Below are positions 1-8,463 of a stretch of DNA of 64,000 bases, one piece after another. The position numbers and the translations under genes are program-made. Numbering within the stretch: the stretch's first letter is position 1; each line of letters opens with the position of its first letter. The notes beneath the pieces are model-generated. The model did not search any database. It was not told the DNA's origin and worked only from the letters and a program-made list of their open reading frames with translations. Source of the DNA: Bradyrhizobium zhanjiangense (GTDB lineage Bacteria; Pseudomonadota; Alphaproteobacteria; Rhizobiales; Xanthobacteraceae); the NCBI RefSeq assembly GCF_004114935.1, contig NZ_CP022221.1:8205001-8269000 (forward strand), in the 5' to 3' direction.

Positions 1-382
1 CGTTCGGCAGCTCCCATTCCAGATCGGTGCGGCACCAGTCGACGACAGGCATGAAATTGTAGCAGATGATCTTGATGCCGGAAGCGGCCACGGCTTCAAG
101 ACTTGCGATCCACGCCTCGATCGACTTCGTCGCCTTGCCCCCGAGCCGCTTGACGTCGTCGGGGATCGGAATCGATTCCACCACCGACCAGGTCAGTTGC
201 GAGCGGCCGGGCTGGCCGTTCTCGATGAAATTCTTGCGCTCCTCGACCGCCTTGCGCGTCCAGGCTTCCCCGATCGGTACCTGATGCAGCGCGGAGACAA
301 TGTCGGTCGCGCCGGCCTGCCTGACATCGTCGAGCGAGACCGGATCGTCCGGCCCGTACCAGCGCCATCCTTCCAGCATCAT
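1..382 (-). CDS. uxuA: Mannonate dehydratase, N-terminal part (runs off the window)
   Basis: The reading frame from the ATG at 382 stays open to the window edge and encodes about 127 residues. The N-terminus MMLEGWRWYGPDDPVSL, then RQAGATDIVSALHQVP and later IICYNFMPVVDWCRTDLEW, are hallmark segments of UxuA, which dehydrates D-mannonate to 2-keto-3-deoxygluconate. The C-terminal two thirds with most metal ligands lie outside. A second ATG follows directly at 379. The gene is the last visible member of the minus-strand gntR-dctPQM-dehydrogenase operon, 13 bp after the upstream dehydrogenase. The divergent fructuronate reductase at 5554 supplies its substrate. The family call is secure; only the length is unknown. 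Confidence 0.92.
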   Translation of the reverse strand, partial: MMLEGWRWYGPDDPVSLDDVRQAGATDIVSALHQVPIGEAWTRKAVEERKNFIENGQPGRSQLTWSVVESIPIPDDVKRLGGKATKSIEAWIASLEAVAASGIKIICYNFMPVVDWCRTDLEWELPN

Positions 383-395
383 GCCAGTTCTCCAA

Positions 396-1445
396 TCAGT
401 TCGCGGTCAGCACGACTTTGACGCTCTGCGAGCGGTCGAGTGCCAGCCTGAGCGCATCGGGCGCGGTCGACAGCGGCCGTTCGGCGGTGACCAGCGACAG
501 CACATCGACACTACCGGCCGCGATCAGTTCCACCGCCGTCATGAACTCGAAGCCAAAGCGGAACGAGCCGCGCAGGTCGATCTCCTTGGCCATCACCGCG
601 TTCGACGGGGTCGGGATCTGCCCGCCCGGCAGATTGCCGATCTGCACCACGTCGCCGCCGCGCCGCACGATGCCGATCGCGCTCGCAAGCCCCGCGGCCG
701 TGCCGGAGACCTCGAACGCGACGTCATAGGGTCGCGAAGCGGCCTGCGCCTTCAGACCCTCCTCCCCGCCCGAGACGTTCTCGACATGCGAGGCGCCGAG
801 CCGGCTTGCGAAAGCCAGTGGCGCCGGCGCGATGTCGGCCACCGTGACATCAGTCATGCCGGCGCGGTGTGCGGCGAGCATGGTCAGAAGCCCGATCGGG
901 CCGGCGCCGAAGATAATGCCGCGCTTGCCCTCGATGTTGCCGGCGCGCGCGACCGCGTGCAGGCAGACCGCGAGCGGTTCGGCCAGCGCCGCAGCCTGAT
1001 AGGACACGTGATCCGGGATCTTCACGCACTGCGCCGGGATCGCATCGAAGAAATTGGCGAAGCCGCCCTGCATGTGCGGCGTCTTCGAGGCCGAGCCCAT
1101 GAAGTAGATGTTCTCGCAGAGGTTCGGCCGGCCTTCGCGGCAGGCGACGCAATGGCCGCACCAGCGCGACGGATTGACCGCGACGCGGTCACCGACCTTC
1201 AGGTTCGCCGTGGCGCCAGAGATCTCCACGACCTCACCGGAGATCTCGTGGCCGAGCACCAGCGGTGACTTCACCACGAAATCGCCGGTGCGGGCGTGAC
1301 GGAAATAATGCATGTCCGAACCGCAGATGCCGCCGGCGCCGAAGCGGATGCGCACCATGCCGTCACTGAGTTTGTCGAGCGGATGCTCGATCATGCGCAG
1401 GTCTTCTGGTCCGAACAGGGTTGCGGCGAGAGCAGTGGAGGTCAT
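396..1445 (-). CDS. Zinc-dependent alcohol dehydrogenase, L-idonate 5-dehydrogenase-like
   Basis: 349 residues, a medium-chain dehydrogenase/reductase. Visible are the catalytic zinc site (Cys41 in GGICGSDMHYF, His66-Glu67 in LGHEISGEVV), the structural zinc cysteines Cys96, Cys99, Cys102 and Cys110, and the nucleotide-binding GAGPIGLL. The subfamily resembles L-idonate 5-dehydrogenase and related sorbitol/gulonate dehydrogenases, which oxidise a sugar acid to its keto form. The ATG at 1445 overlaps the dctM stop by four bases (ATGA), so translation is probably coupled. The frame is open far upstream of this ATG but that part reads as low-complexity shadow of dctM. The exact substrate is inferred from the uxuA/uxuB/TRAP context and is unproven. 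Confidence 0.85.
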   Translation of the reverse strand: MTSTALAATLFGPEDLRMIEHPLDKLSDGMVRIRFGAGGICGSDMHYFRHARTGDFVVKSPLVLGHEISGEVVEISGATANLKVGDRVAVNPSRWCGHCVACREGRPNLCENIYFMGSASKTPHMQGGFANFFDAIPAQCVKIPDHVSYQAAALAEPLAVCLHAVARAGNIEGKRGIIFGAGPIGLLTMLAAHRAGMTDVTVADIAPAPLAFASRLGASHVENVSGGEEGLKAQAASRPYDVAFEVSGTAAGLASAIGIVRRGGDVVQIGNLPGGQIPTPSNAVMAKEIDLRGSFRFGFEFMTAVELIAAGSVDVLSLVTAERPLSTAPDALRLALDRSQSVKVVLTAN

Positions 1446-2848
1446 TTGGAGAGTCCCATGTATTTTGGCAGCCAGAGGGTCAGGTCGGGAATGTAGGTGA
1501 TCGCGATCAGCGCGAGCATCAGCGGCACCAGCCAGGGCAGGATCGCCACCGTCGTGCGCTCGACCGAGAGCTTTGCCACGCGGGCAAGCACGAACAGCAC
1601 CATGCCGAGCGGCGGGTGCAGCAGGCCGATCATCAGGTTCAGCGTCATGATCAGGCCGAAATGAATGGGATCGATGCCGAGCTTGAGCACGATCGGCAGC
1701 AGGATCGGCACCAAAATGGTGATCGCCGCCGTGGTGTCGATGAAGCAGCCGACGAACAGGATCAGGACGTTGGCGAGTGCCAGGAACACCCATTTGTTGT
1801 GGGTGACGCTGAGCATCCAGTCCGACAACGTCTGCGCGGCCTGTGACACCGTCAGCAGCCAGGCGAAGATCGAGGCTGCCGTGACGATAAACAGCACCGA
1901 GGCCGTGGTCTCGATGGTGTCGAAGGTCGCCTTCGCCACCGTTTGCAGCGTCATGGTGCGGTAGCGGATGAGGCCGAGGAACAGCGACCAGATCACGGCG
2001 GCGACCGCGGCTTCCGTCGGCGTGAACCAGCCGAGCGTCATGCCGCCGATCAGGATCACCGGCGCCATCAGCGCCATCACCGCCGAGAAGTCGAAATACC
2101 AGTCGATCACCAGCAGCGTGCCGAGACCGATGACCACCGCCATGTTGACCGAAAGACCGGCCAGCACCATCAGCCAGATCGCGAGGGGAAACGAGAGCAC
2201 GATGACGATCTCGAGCCCGGCCGAGCCGAGCTGCGGCCAGGAGAACGGCGTATCGCTGCCCCATTTGTTCTTGTGCGCGAAATAGGTGACGGTGGCCATC
2301 ATGAACAGGGTCAGGACGATGCCGGGAATGACGCCGCCGAGAAACAGCGCGCCGATCGAGACGTTCGCCATCATGCCGTAGATCACGAAGGGCAGCGACG
2401 GCGGGATGATCGGCCCGAGCGTCGCCGAGGCTGCGGTGACGCCGACCGAGAACTCAGTAGAGTAGCCGTGGTCCTTCATCGCCTTGATCTCTATGGTGCC
2501 GAGACCGGCGGCGTCCGCGATCGCGGTGCCGGACATGCCGGAGAAGATCACCGAGCCGATGATGTTGACGTGACCGAGGCCGCCGCGCATCCACCCGACC
2601 AGCGCGACGGCGAATTTGTAAATGCGCCCGGTGACGCCGGCAATGTTCATGAGGTTGCCGGCCAGGATGAAGAACGGCACGGCAAGCAGCGGAAAGCTCT
2701 CGACGCCGGCGATCATGCGCTGCGCCAGCGTGACGTCGGGCGTCACGCCGCTGACCAGGATGTAGAGCAGCGACGACGCGGCCATGGCAATCGCCACGGG
2801 AACGCCGAGCAGCATCAGGATGAGAAAGCCTCCGAGCAACAGCAGCAT
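1442..2848 (-). CDS. dctM: TRAP transporter large permease subunit (DctM)
   Basis: 468 residues, almost entirely hydrophobic with about a dozen membrane segments. It carries typical DctM/TRAP-T features: N-terminal LLGGFLILMLLGVPVAIAM, then PFFILAGNLMNIAGVT, SGMSGTAIADAAGLG and LGPIIPPSLPFVIYG. It forms the sodium-driven membrane channel of the tripartite uptake system together with the dctQ and dctP products. The ATG at 2848 is chosen because the hydrophobic leader begins there and it lies only four bases after the dctQ stop. A longer start at 2878 would overlap dctQ. The last bases overlap the following dehydrogenase start. The cargo is probably a hexuronate or related sugar acid, judged only from the flanking uxu-type genes. 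Confidence 0.93.
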   Translation of the reverse strand: MLLLLGGFLILMLLGVPVAIAMAASSLLYILVSGVTPDVTLAQRMIAGVESFPLLAVPFFILAGNLMNIAGVTGRIYKFAVALVGWMRGGLGHVNIIGSVIFSGMSGTAIADAAGLGTIEIKAMKDHGYSTEFSVGVTAASATLGPIIPPSLPFVIYGMMANVSIGALFLGGVIPGIVLTLFMMATVTYFAHKNKWGSDTPFSWPQLGSAGLEIVIVLSFPLAIWLMVLAGLSVNMAVVIGLGTLLVIDWYFDFSAVMALMAPVILIGGMTLGWFTPTEAAVAAVIWSLFLGLIRYRTMTLQTVAKATFDTIETTASVLFIVTAASIFAWLLTVSQAAQTLSDWMLSVTHNKWVFLALANVLILFVGCFIDTTAAITILVPILLPIVLKLGIDPIHFGLIMTLNLMIGLLHPPLGMVLFVLARVAKLSVERTTVAILPWLVPLMLALIAITYIPDLTLWLPKYMGLSK

Positions 2849-2852
2849 GATG

Positions 2853-3431
2853 TTATATCTCCGATCCGTCGTAGGCACCGGGACGTTCGAGGACCGAATA
2901 ACCCTGCCGCCAGTGTTGCAGCGCCGCCTGCACCGAGCGAAGGAACATCAGCACGAAACCGAGCAGCACGGCGTAATAGACATAGTTCTTGGGGAAGTTG
3001 ATCGTGGTCATCTGCTCGTCGCCGATGATCTGGATGTAGACCCAGACCAGCTTGGTGGCGTAGCCGAAGAAGGTGATCCGGATCAGGTCGATCACCGTCG
3101 ACAGCGCACGGCCCACGGGCCGCGGCAGATAGCGATAGACGAGATCGACCTGGATGTGCCGCGACAGCCGCACGCACATCGCGGCGCCGATGAAGACCAC
3201 GCCGATCAGGCAATAGGTCGCGATCTCCTCGGTCCAGGCGTAGCTGTCGTTGAGCACGTAGCGGGTGAAGAACTGGAGGAAGACGGCGAGCGCCATCACC
3301 CAGAAGATCGCCAGCGCCACCCAATCCTCGAACGCGTAGATGCCGAGATCGACCTCCGGCGTCGCCTCCTCCTCGAAGGTGTGGGCGATCTCGTCCGCGG
3401 TGATCTGCCGGTGTATTTCGGCGGTCGACAT
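2853..3431 (-). CDS. dctQ: TRAP transporter small permease subunit (DctQ)
   Basis: 192 residues with four predicted membrane helices (about 35-55, 75-95, 120-145, 155-175). The DctQ-type segments FFTRYVLNDSYAWTEEIATY and LSRHIQVDLVYRYLP are present. The protein partners DctM in the inner membrane. The ATG at 3431 is preceded by GAGGAG at good spacing (GAGGAGCAACCCCATG), so it is preferred over an upstream in-frame start at 3455. It is separated from dctP by 116 bp containing two hairpins, which may lower expression of the membrane subunits relative to the abundant binding protein. Confidence 0.9.
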   Translation of the reverse strand: MSTAEIHRQITADEIAHTFEEEATPEVDLGIYAFEDWVALAIFWVMALAVFLQFFTRYVLNDSYAWTEEIATYCLIGVVFIGAAMCVRLSRHIQVDLVYRYLPRPVGRALSTVIDLIRITFFGYATKLVWVYIQIIGDEQMTTINFPKNYVYYAVLLGFVLMFLRSVQAALQHWRQGYSVLERPGAYDGSEI

Positions 3432-3460
3432 GGGGTTGCTCCTCAAACGTCTCAATCGTC

Positions 3461-3534
3461 ATTCCGGGCGGCTCGAAGAGCCGAACCCGGAATCTCGAGG
3501 TTTCCGGATTCGACGCTTACGCGTCGCTCCGGAA
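3461..3534. repeat. Tandem palindromic (REP-like) hairpins between dctP and dctQ
   Basis: Two nested inverted repeats are visible. The first pairs ATTCCGGG (3461-3468) with CCCGGAAT (3486-3493), with an inner GGCTC/GAGCC stem. The second pairs TTCCGGA (3502-3508) with TCCGGAA (3528-3534), with an inner CGACGC/GCGTCG stem. Such elements recur in Bradyrhizobium intergenic DNA. In this position they could stabilise the dctP message or attenuate read-through into dctQM. Confidence 0.75.
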
Positions 3535-3547
3535 CGACGGGCATCGG

Positions 3548-4525
3548 TTACTTGACCGCCTGAATCCGCTCCCAGTCGGCCTTGCGATAACCAAAGGTCT
3601 CGAACGCAACGTTCTTCAGCACGGTGTCGCGGAACTCGTTCTTGTCGACCTCGGTCACGCTCAAGCCCTTCTCCTTGAAGAAGGCGACCAGCTTGGCCTC
3701 GTTCTGCTTGATCTCTCCGGTGGCCTTGGCGGCGGCTTCCTGCGCCACGTCGGTGAAGATCTTCTTGTCCTCGTCGGAGAGCTTCTTCCACAGCGCGCCG
3801 GCGACCACGGTGTTGAGGTGATCGACGATATGGCCAGTCAGCACGATGTGCTTCTGCACCTCGTAGAACTTCTTGGCCTCGATCGTGGTCAGCGGATTCT
3901 CCTGCGCCTCGACGGTGCCGTTCTGGAGCGCGAGATAGACTTCGGCGAAGGCGATCGGCGCGGTGTTGGCGCCGCAGGCGCGCGGCATCGCCAGATAGGC
4001 CGGCACGTCGGGCACGCGAATCTTCAAGCCCTTCATGTCGGCGCAGGTCTTGATCGGCTTGTTCGACGAGGTCTGGCGCACGCCGTAATAGGTCACCGCG
4101 ACGATGTGGTGGCCGTTCTTGTCCTCATAGCCCTTGGCGAGCTCCTTGAAGATGTCGCTCTTGGTGTAGGCGAGCAGATGGTCGGCATCACGGAAGGTGT
4201 AGGGATAATAGGTCACGCCGATCGGCGGGAAGCTCTTGGCCGCGAAGCTCGAGCCGGAGATGATAATGTCGACCGAGCCGAGCGACAGGCCCTGGTTGAT
4301 GTCGGCCTCCTTGCCGAGCTGGGAGGCCGGATAGACCTCGATCTGATAGCGCCCGTTGGTGCGCTTGCCGATCTCCTGCGCGGCCCAGACAGAGGCGGTG
4401 TGGAACGGCTCCGACGTCTCGTAGACATGAGCCCATTTGAGCTTGGTCTGCGCCATGCCCGCATTGGTCGCAGCCAGCAGCGCAGCGGCGGAGATCGCCG
4501 CGGCAATCGTCATCTTCTTCAACAT
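3548..4525 (-). CDS. dctP: TRAP transporter periplasmic solute-binding protein (DctP)
   Basis: 325 residues with a cleavable signal peptide (MLKKMTIAAAISAAALLAAT...GMAQ, cleavage near residue 26). The mature part starts TKLKWAHVYETSEPFH. DctP-family motifs include GLKIRVPDVPAYLAM, where an arginine of this kind usually binds the substrate carboxylate, and AFAEVYLALQNGTVEAQENP. The start at 4525 has AGGAAAA upstream; an in-frame start at 4540 would only add MEEKS. It is the first transporter gene after gntR (70 bp gap), so it is probably on the same transcript under GntR control. Uptake of glucuronate, galacturonate or another sugar acid is inferred from context. Confidence 0.93.
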   Translation of the reverse strand: MLKKMTIAAAISAAALLAATNAGMAQTKLKWAHVYETSEPFHTASVWAAQEIGKRTNGRYQIEVYPASQLGKEADINQGLSLGSVDIIISGSSFAAKSFPPIGVTYYPYTFRDADHLLAYTKSDIFKELAKGYEDKNGHHIVAVTYYGVRQTSSNKPIKTCADMKGLKIRVPDVPAYLAMPRACGANTAPIAFAEVYLALQNGTVEAQENPLTTIEAKKFYEVQKHIVLTGHIVDHLNTVVAGALWKKLSDEDKKIFTDVAQEAAAKATGEIKQNEAKLVAFFKEKGLSVTEVDKNEFRDTVLKNVAFETFGYRKADWERIQAVK

Positions 4526-4595
4526 CGACTTTTCCTCCATCGTTCAAGTCTGCTTCTTGTTCGCCCGCCCCGACAAGGATGCGGACCGCCCAATC

Positions 4596-5408
4596 TCATC
4601 GCCGCCGCGGGTGGCTGCTCGCAGCCCGCTTCTTCGGCGCATGTTTTGGTTTTGACGGTTTTGACGCAGGTCGCACCGTGCTGCCGCGTCCGGACGACGA
4701 TCCCGCCGCGTTCTCGGCGCCAAAATTCTGCGCAAAGCGTTCCTGGGAGCGCGCCAGATGAACGCGCATGGCATCGCGCGCGGCGTCCGGATCATGCGCC
4801 ACGATCGCGTCGCGCACCGCGCGATGCTCGTCGAGCGCCGTGCGCCACGTGCCCGGGCTCTCGAAATAATGCGCAAGCTGCGCGAAATAGGGATTGAGGC
4901 GCTGGTCGAACAGCTCGCCGACCACGCGCACCAGGACGGCGTTGCCAAGGCTGCCGGCGATTGCGACGTGAAACGCGCGGTCGTGGACCATGGAGGCTTC
5001 GCCGGGATGCTCGACATTCTCCATCGCGACAAGGGACGCATCGATGCGGGCGATATCGTCCTTGGTTGCCACGCGCGCGGCCTGTTCGGCGATGGCGCTT
5101 TCCAGGAATTCGCGGGCGCGCAGCAGCTCGAACGGGCCTTCGATGACGGAAGCGGGTGCCGGTGCCGCAATGGCAGCGGGCTCGATCACGTAGATGCCGG
5201 ACCCGACGCGGATGCGGAGGCGGCCTTCGACCTCGAGCGCGATCAGGGCTTCGCGCACCGTCGGCCGCGACACCTTGAGCTGCTCGGCGAGCTCGCGCTC
5301 GGTCGGCAAGCGGCTGCCGACCGCGTACTCGCCGCTGTCGATCAGGCTTCGCAATTGATCGGCGACCTGGCGATAGAGCCGTCTCGCCTCCACAGCCTCC
5401 AGCGGCAC
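4596..5408 (-). CDS. GntR/FadR-family transcriptional regulator (ExuR/UxuR-like)
   Basis: 270 residues. An N-terminal winged helix (about 10-75) contains LPTERELAEQLKVSRPTVRE and VGSGIYV. A C-terminal FCD effector domain (about 95-220) has the usual Asp/His positions (HDRAFHVAI, DEHRAVRDAI). The last 40 residues are a basic low-complexity tail (KPSKPKHAPKKRAASSHPRRR region) beyond the normal FCD end. The start is GTG at 5408 with GGGAGG seven bases upstream. It is divergent from uxuB with a perfect palindrome (5473-5489) between them. It is therefore the likely repressor of both the uxuB gene and its own operon with dctPQM, inactivated by a hexuronate or fructuronate-type ligand (inference). 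Confidence 0.9.
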   Translation of the reverse strand: MPLEAVEARRLYRQVADQLRSLIDSGEYAVGSRLPTERELAEQLKVSRPTVREALIALEVEGRLRIRVGSGIYVIEPAAIAAPAPASVIEGPFELLRAREFLESAIAEQAARVATKDDIARIDASLVAMENVEHPGEASMVHDRAFHVAIAGSLGNAVLVRVVGELFDQRLNPYFAQLAHYFESPGTWRTALDEHRAVRDAIVAHDPDAARDAMRVHLARSQERFAQNFGAENAAGSSSGRGSTVRPASKPSKPKHAPKKRAASSHPRRR

Positions 5409-5472
5409 GCTGGTCCTCCCGAAAGGATCGCGCGACGCACCTCAAGCACTCCGCGACCGGCCAATTTTGGAA

Positions 5473-5489
5473 AATTGGTCTTACCAATT
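5473..5489. promoter_or_regulatory. GntR (FadR-type) operator palindrome
   Basis: AATTGGTCTTACCAATT is a perfect 7-3-7 palindrome in the gntR/uxuB intergenic region. It matches the TGGTnnnACCA core recognised by FadR-subfamily GntR regulators and closely resembles known UxuR/ExuR operators. No second copy was seen before dctP. Confidence 0.85.
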
Positions 5490-5553
5490 GACCGGAGCAT
5501 TGACCGAGGACGGGCGCCATGTCAAGCAGCGGCAAAGCAAAGGGGAGACGTCC

Positions 5554-7038
5554 ATGCGCCTTAATTCGACGCGCCTTGGCCGCGCCAATCTCGACCGGCT
5601 GCCACCTCGCATCCGCCGCCCGGCCTATGACCGCTCGCGCGTCACGCCCGGAATCGTGCATCTTGGTCTCGGCGCATTTCATCGCGCGCATCAGGCCGTC
5701 GTCATCGACGATTGCCTTGCGGCAGGCAGCGCGTCTTGGGGCATCGTCGGCGCGAGCCTGCGCAGCCCGGATACGCGCGATGCCCTCGCCCCACAGGACC
5801 ACCTCTACACCGTTGCCATACGGTCGGCCGAAGGCACCGAGCACCGCGTCATCGGCGCGCTGCTCGACAGTGTCGTCGCGCGCGAAAATCCTTCGCGGCT
5901 GGTCGGGCGGATGGGCGATCCCGCCATTCGCATCGTCTCCCTGACCGTCACCGAGAAGGGCTATTGCCACACACCGCAGACCGGCGATCTCGACGAGCGG
6001 CATCCCGATATCGTGCACGATCTCAACAATTGCGACGCACCGCGCTCGGCGCCCGGCTTCATCGTGGCAGCGCTGGCGCGCCGCCGCGCACAGGGCCTTC
6101 CGCCCTTCACTGTGCTGTGCTGCGACAACCTCGCCGCCAACGGCCATACCGTGCAGCGGATCGTGACGCAGTTCGCCGCGCTGCGGTCGAAGGAGCTCGG
6201 CAAGTGGATCGCGGATGCGGTCGCCTTCCCCTCGACCATGGTCGACCGCATCGTGCCGGAAACCACGGATGCCGACCGGGAAGCGGTGTCATCCGCGCTG
6301 GGCATGCGCGATGCATGGCCCGTGATGACCGAGCCGTTCACGCAATGGGTGGTCGAGGACCGCTTCACGGCGGGCCGGCCCGATCTCGCCGCCGCAGGCG
6401 TCGAGCTCGTCAGCGACGTCAAGCCGTTCGAGCTGATGAAGCTGCGGCTGCTCAATGCCAGCCATTCGGCGCTCGCCTATCTCGGCTATCTCTCAGGCTA
6501 CGAGACCATCGCCGACACCATGCAGGACCCGCATTTCGCGCGCCTCGCCGCGCAGGTGATGGAAGAAGCCGCGGTGACGCTAACAATGCCTTCAGGTACC
6601 GACCTTGCCGCCTATCGCGCCTCGCTGCTCGAGCGCTTCGCCAATCCTGCACTACACCACCGCACCTGGCAGATCGCAATGGACGGCTCGCAGAAGCTGC
6701 CGCAGCGCCTGCTCGGCGCGATGCAGGATCGCCTGCGCAAGGATTTGCCGATCGCAACCCATGCGCTCGCGGTGGCCGGCTGGATGCGCTACGTCACCGG
6801 CCTCGACGAGCAGGGCCGCGTCATCGACGTGCGCGATCCGCTCGCCGGCGAATTCGCCGCATTGGCGCGCGAGGCAGGTCCCGTCGCCGAACGGCTTGCG
6901 CCCGCATTGCTTGCCGTCGCAAAGGTGTTCGGACCCCTTGGCGCCGAGCCGCGCCTGCGCGAGGCGGTGACCGCGGCGCTCGGCCGTCTCTACAAGGATG
7001 GCGCACGGCGGGCAGTGGCAACGCACGTCTCGGCGTGA
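5554..7038 (+). CDS. uxuB: Mannitol dehydrogenase family oxidoreductase, probable D-fructuronate reductase
   Basis: 494 residues, the length typical of long-chain polyol dehydrogenases. The N-terminal Rossmann fold starts with GIVHLGLGAFHRAHQAV. The catalytic KLRLLNASH (K-x4-N-x2-H) precedes SALAYLGYLSG, and VTEKGYC is conserved. Fructuronate reductase converts D-fructuronate to D-mannonate, the substrate of UxuA in the divergent operon, so context favours UxuB over mannitol dehydrogenase. The ATG at 5554 follows AAAGGGGAG. The frame can be read back to a TTG at 5467, but that would overlap the operator. Regulation by the neighbouring GntR protein is likely. Confidence 0.88.
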   Translation: MRLNSTRLGRANLDRLPPRIRRPAYDRSRVTPGIVHLGLGAFHRAHQAVVIDDCLAAGSASWGIVGASLRSPDTRDALAPQDHLYTVAIRSAEGTEHRVIGALLDSVVARENPSRLVGRMGDPAIRIVSLTVTEKGYCHTPQTGDLDERHPDIVHDLNNCDAPRSAPGFIVAALARRRAQGLPPFTVLCCDNLAANGHTVQRIVTQFAALRSKELGKWIADAVAFPSTMVDRIVPETTDADREAVSSALGMRDAWPVMTEPFTQWVVEDRFTAGRPDLAAAGVELVSDVKPFELMKLRLLNASHSALAYLGYLSGYETIADTMQDPHFARLAAQVMEEAAVTLTMPSGTDLAAYRASLLERFANPALHHRTWQIAMDGSQKLPQRLLGAMQDRLRKDLPIATHALAVAGWMRYVTGLDEQGRVIDVRDPLAGEFAALAREAGPVAERLAPALLAVAKVFGPLGAEPRLREAVTAALGRLYKDGARRAVATHVSA

Positions 7039-7123
7039 CCGCGAAACGGGCCATGCTGCACTGCGGTCAAAATTGACGGAAGTCGCGCTTGATTTTTGCC
7101 AGTCATTGCCGCACCCGAGAGGC

Positions 7124-7531
7124 ATGGCAAAGGACAGCAAGGTCATCGCCGCGAACGCGGCCTTCTACGCCGCCTTTTCGACCGGCAATTTCGACGAAAT
7201 GGAGCGGATGTGGGCGGATGATGACGCCATTTCCTGCATCCATCCCGGCTGGCCGGCCATTATCGGGCGGGCCACCGTGATCGGAAGCTGGCGCGACATC
7301 CTGCAAAACCCGGAGCGGCCGCAGATCGCCTGCGCCGAGCCGCAGGCGATCATCGACGGCGACAGCGCGCGGGTGCTCTGCATCGAGATCGTCGACGGCA
7401 CCGCCTTGGCCGCATCGAACCATTTCCGCCGCGTCGGCGACGGCTGGCGCCTGGTGCATCACCAGTCGAGCCCGATCGCGCAGATTGTCGAGCAGGCAGA
7501 AGAGGATAGCCCGAGCCACCGGGTCCACTGA
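7124..7531 (+). CDS. SnoaL-like / NTF2-fold protein of unknown function
   Basis: 135 residues with the compact cone-fold pattern: a helix with AANAAFYAAFSTGNFDEMERM, then WADDDAISCIHPGWPAIIG, and a terminal strand pair GDGWRLVHHQSSP. Proteins of this group (DUF4440/SnoaL-like) are common in Bradyrhizobium and often lack an assigned substrate. The ATG at 7124 has GAGAGG upstream and starts the conserved domain; a longer frame from 6998 would overlap uxuB. It may be co-transcribed with uxuB (85 bp gap), but no functional link is visible. Confidence 0.8.
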   Translation: MAKDSKVIAANAAFYAAFSTGNFDEMERMWADDDAISCIHPGWPAIIGRATVIGSWRDILQNPERPQIACAEPQAIIDGDSARVLCIEIVDGTALAASNHFRRVGDGWRLVHHQSSPIAQIVEQAEEDSPSHRVH

Positions 7532-7538
7532 AGACGGC

Positions 7539-7556
7539 GATCACGCCGGCGTGATC
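7539..7556. terminator. Palindrome between convergent genes
   Basis: GATCACGCCGGCGTGATC is an 18-bp perfect palindrome located eight bases after the SnoaL-like stop and before the end of the convergent phosphatase gene. There is no immediate T tract, so terminator function is only probable. Confidence 0.45.
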
Positions 7557-7597
7557 TACTGTGCATGGGGTTGTTTTGCGACTTTTTGTTTGGCGCC

Positions 7598-8314
7598 TCA
7601 TTCAAGCCCCGACAAATCGTCCAGCACGACCCGCGCATCGCTGAAATCATCGTCCCGGAAGAACATGCTGCGCGTGATCAGAACCGGTATGCCGGCACGT
7701 GAGGCCGCGATCAGGCCGTTGGCGGAATCTTCGATCGCGACGCAGTCGTGCGCATTCAGCTTCAGTCGCGCCAGGACTTCTAAATAGACGTCCGGCCCCG
7801 GCTTCTTATGCCGCACGTCATCGCCGGCAACGATCGCGTCGAAATCGCCGGCCCAGCCCGTCCCCAGCGCCTGCGAGAGCAAGGCGTCGATATTGCCGTG
7901 AGAAGTGGTGGTCGCGATCGCGAGCCGCTGGCCGCGCTCCCTCGCCACGGCGAGCAGCTCCGCCACGCCGGGCCGTAATGGGCAGCAGCCGGTCTCGACC
8001 AGCTCGGCATAGTGGGCGGTCTTGATGCGGTGAAGCTCCGCGATGTCCGCGTCCGCCAATGGCCGGGCGATCCGTAGCATTGCGTGGTAGGCGCGCATGC
8101 GTTCCTTGCCCCCAGTCACCCGCAGCAGGTCTTTGTAGACGGCGCGGTCCCACTCCCAGCCAAGCCCGTGGCACGAGAAGGCATGATTGAAGGCCTGCCG
8201 ATGCAGCTCCTCGGTTTCGGCAAGCGTGCCGTCGACATCGAAGATCAGCGCGGCGGCGCGCCGGATCAGGTCGGCGGCCTCGCATGCTAACGCGGCGGGT
8301 GCTTCTGCCTGCAT
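7598..8314 (-). CDS. HAD-superfamily (subfamily IA) phosphatase, CbbY-like
   Basis: 238 residues. Motif I is FDVDGTLAETEELHRQAF with nucleophile Asp26 and acid Asp28. Motif II is the ATTTSHGN threonine/serine region. Motif III is the lysine in RHKKPGPDVY, and motif IV is AIEDSANGL. The LAETEELHRQAFN cap start is characteristic of CbbY proteins, which dephosphorylate the Rubisco inhibitor xylulose-1,5-bisphosphate. Related enzymes act on other sugar phosphates. ATG at 8314 with GGGGAGATC upstream is preferred over an in-frame ATG-like start at 8398. No Calvin-cycle genes are nearby, so the substrate stays open. Confidence 0.85.
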   Translation of the reverse strand: MQAEAPAALACEAADLIRRAAALIFDVDGTLAETEELHRQAFNHAFSCHGLGWEWDRAVYKDLLRVTGGKERMRAYHAMLRIARPLADADIAELHRIKTAHYAELVETGCCPLRPGVAELLAVARERGQRLAIATTTSHGNIDALLSQALGTGWAGDFDAIVAGDDVRHKKPGPDVYLEVLARLKLNAHDCVAIEDSANGLIAASRAGIPVLITRSMFFRDDDFSDARVVLDDLSGLE

Positions 8315-8463
8315 GATCGATGATCTCCCCTGACGCACGGGTGACCATCGCCCGAGGCCGCAGGTGAGACAAATCGCAATATCTTTTGCCGGCCCCAAAA
8401 ATCTCTTATGAGCGGGGACGCGCGTAGCGGCGCGACGGGAACTCCGACCAGCACGGCAGATGC

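Noticed and set aside
396..2264. A 622-residue minus-strand frame covering the dehydrogenase and half of dctM
   Set aside because: Only the last 349 residues have dehydrogenase signatures. The upstream part is an Arg/His/Ala-rich shadow of dctM.
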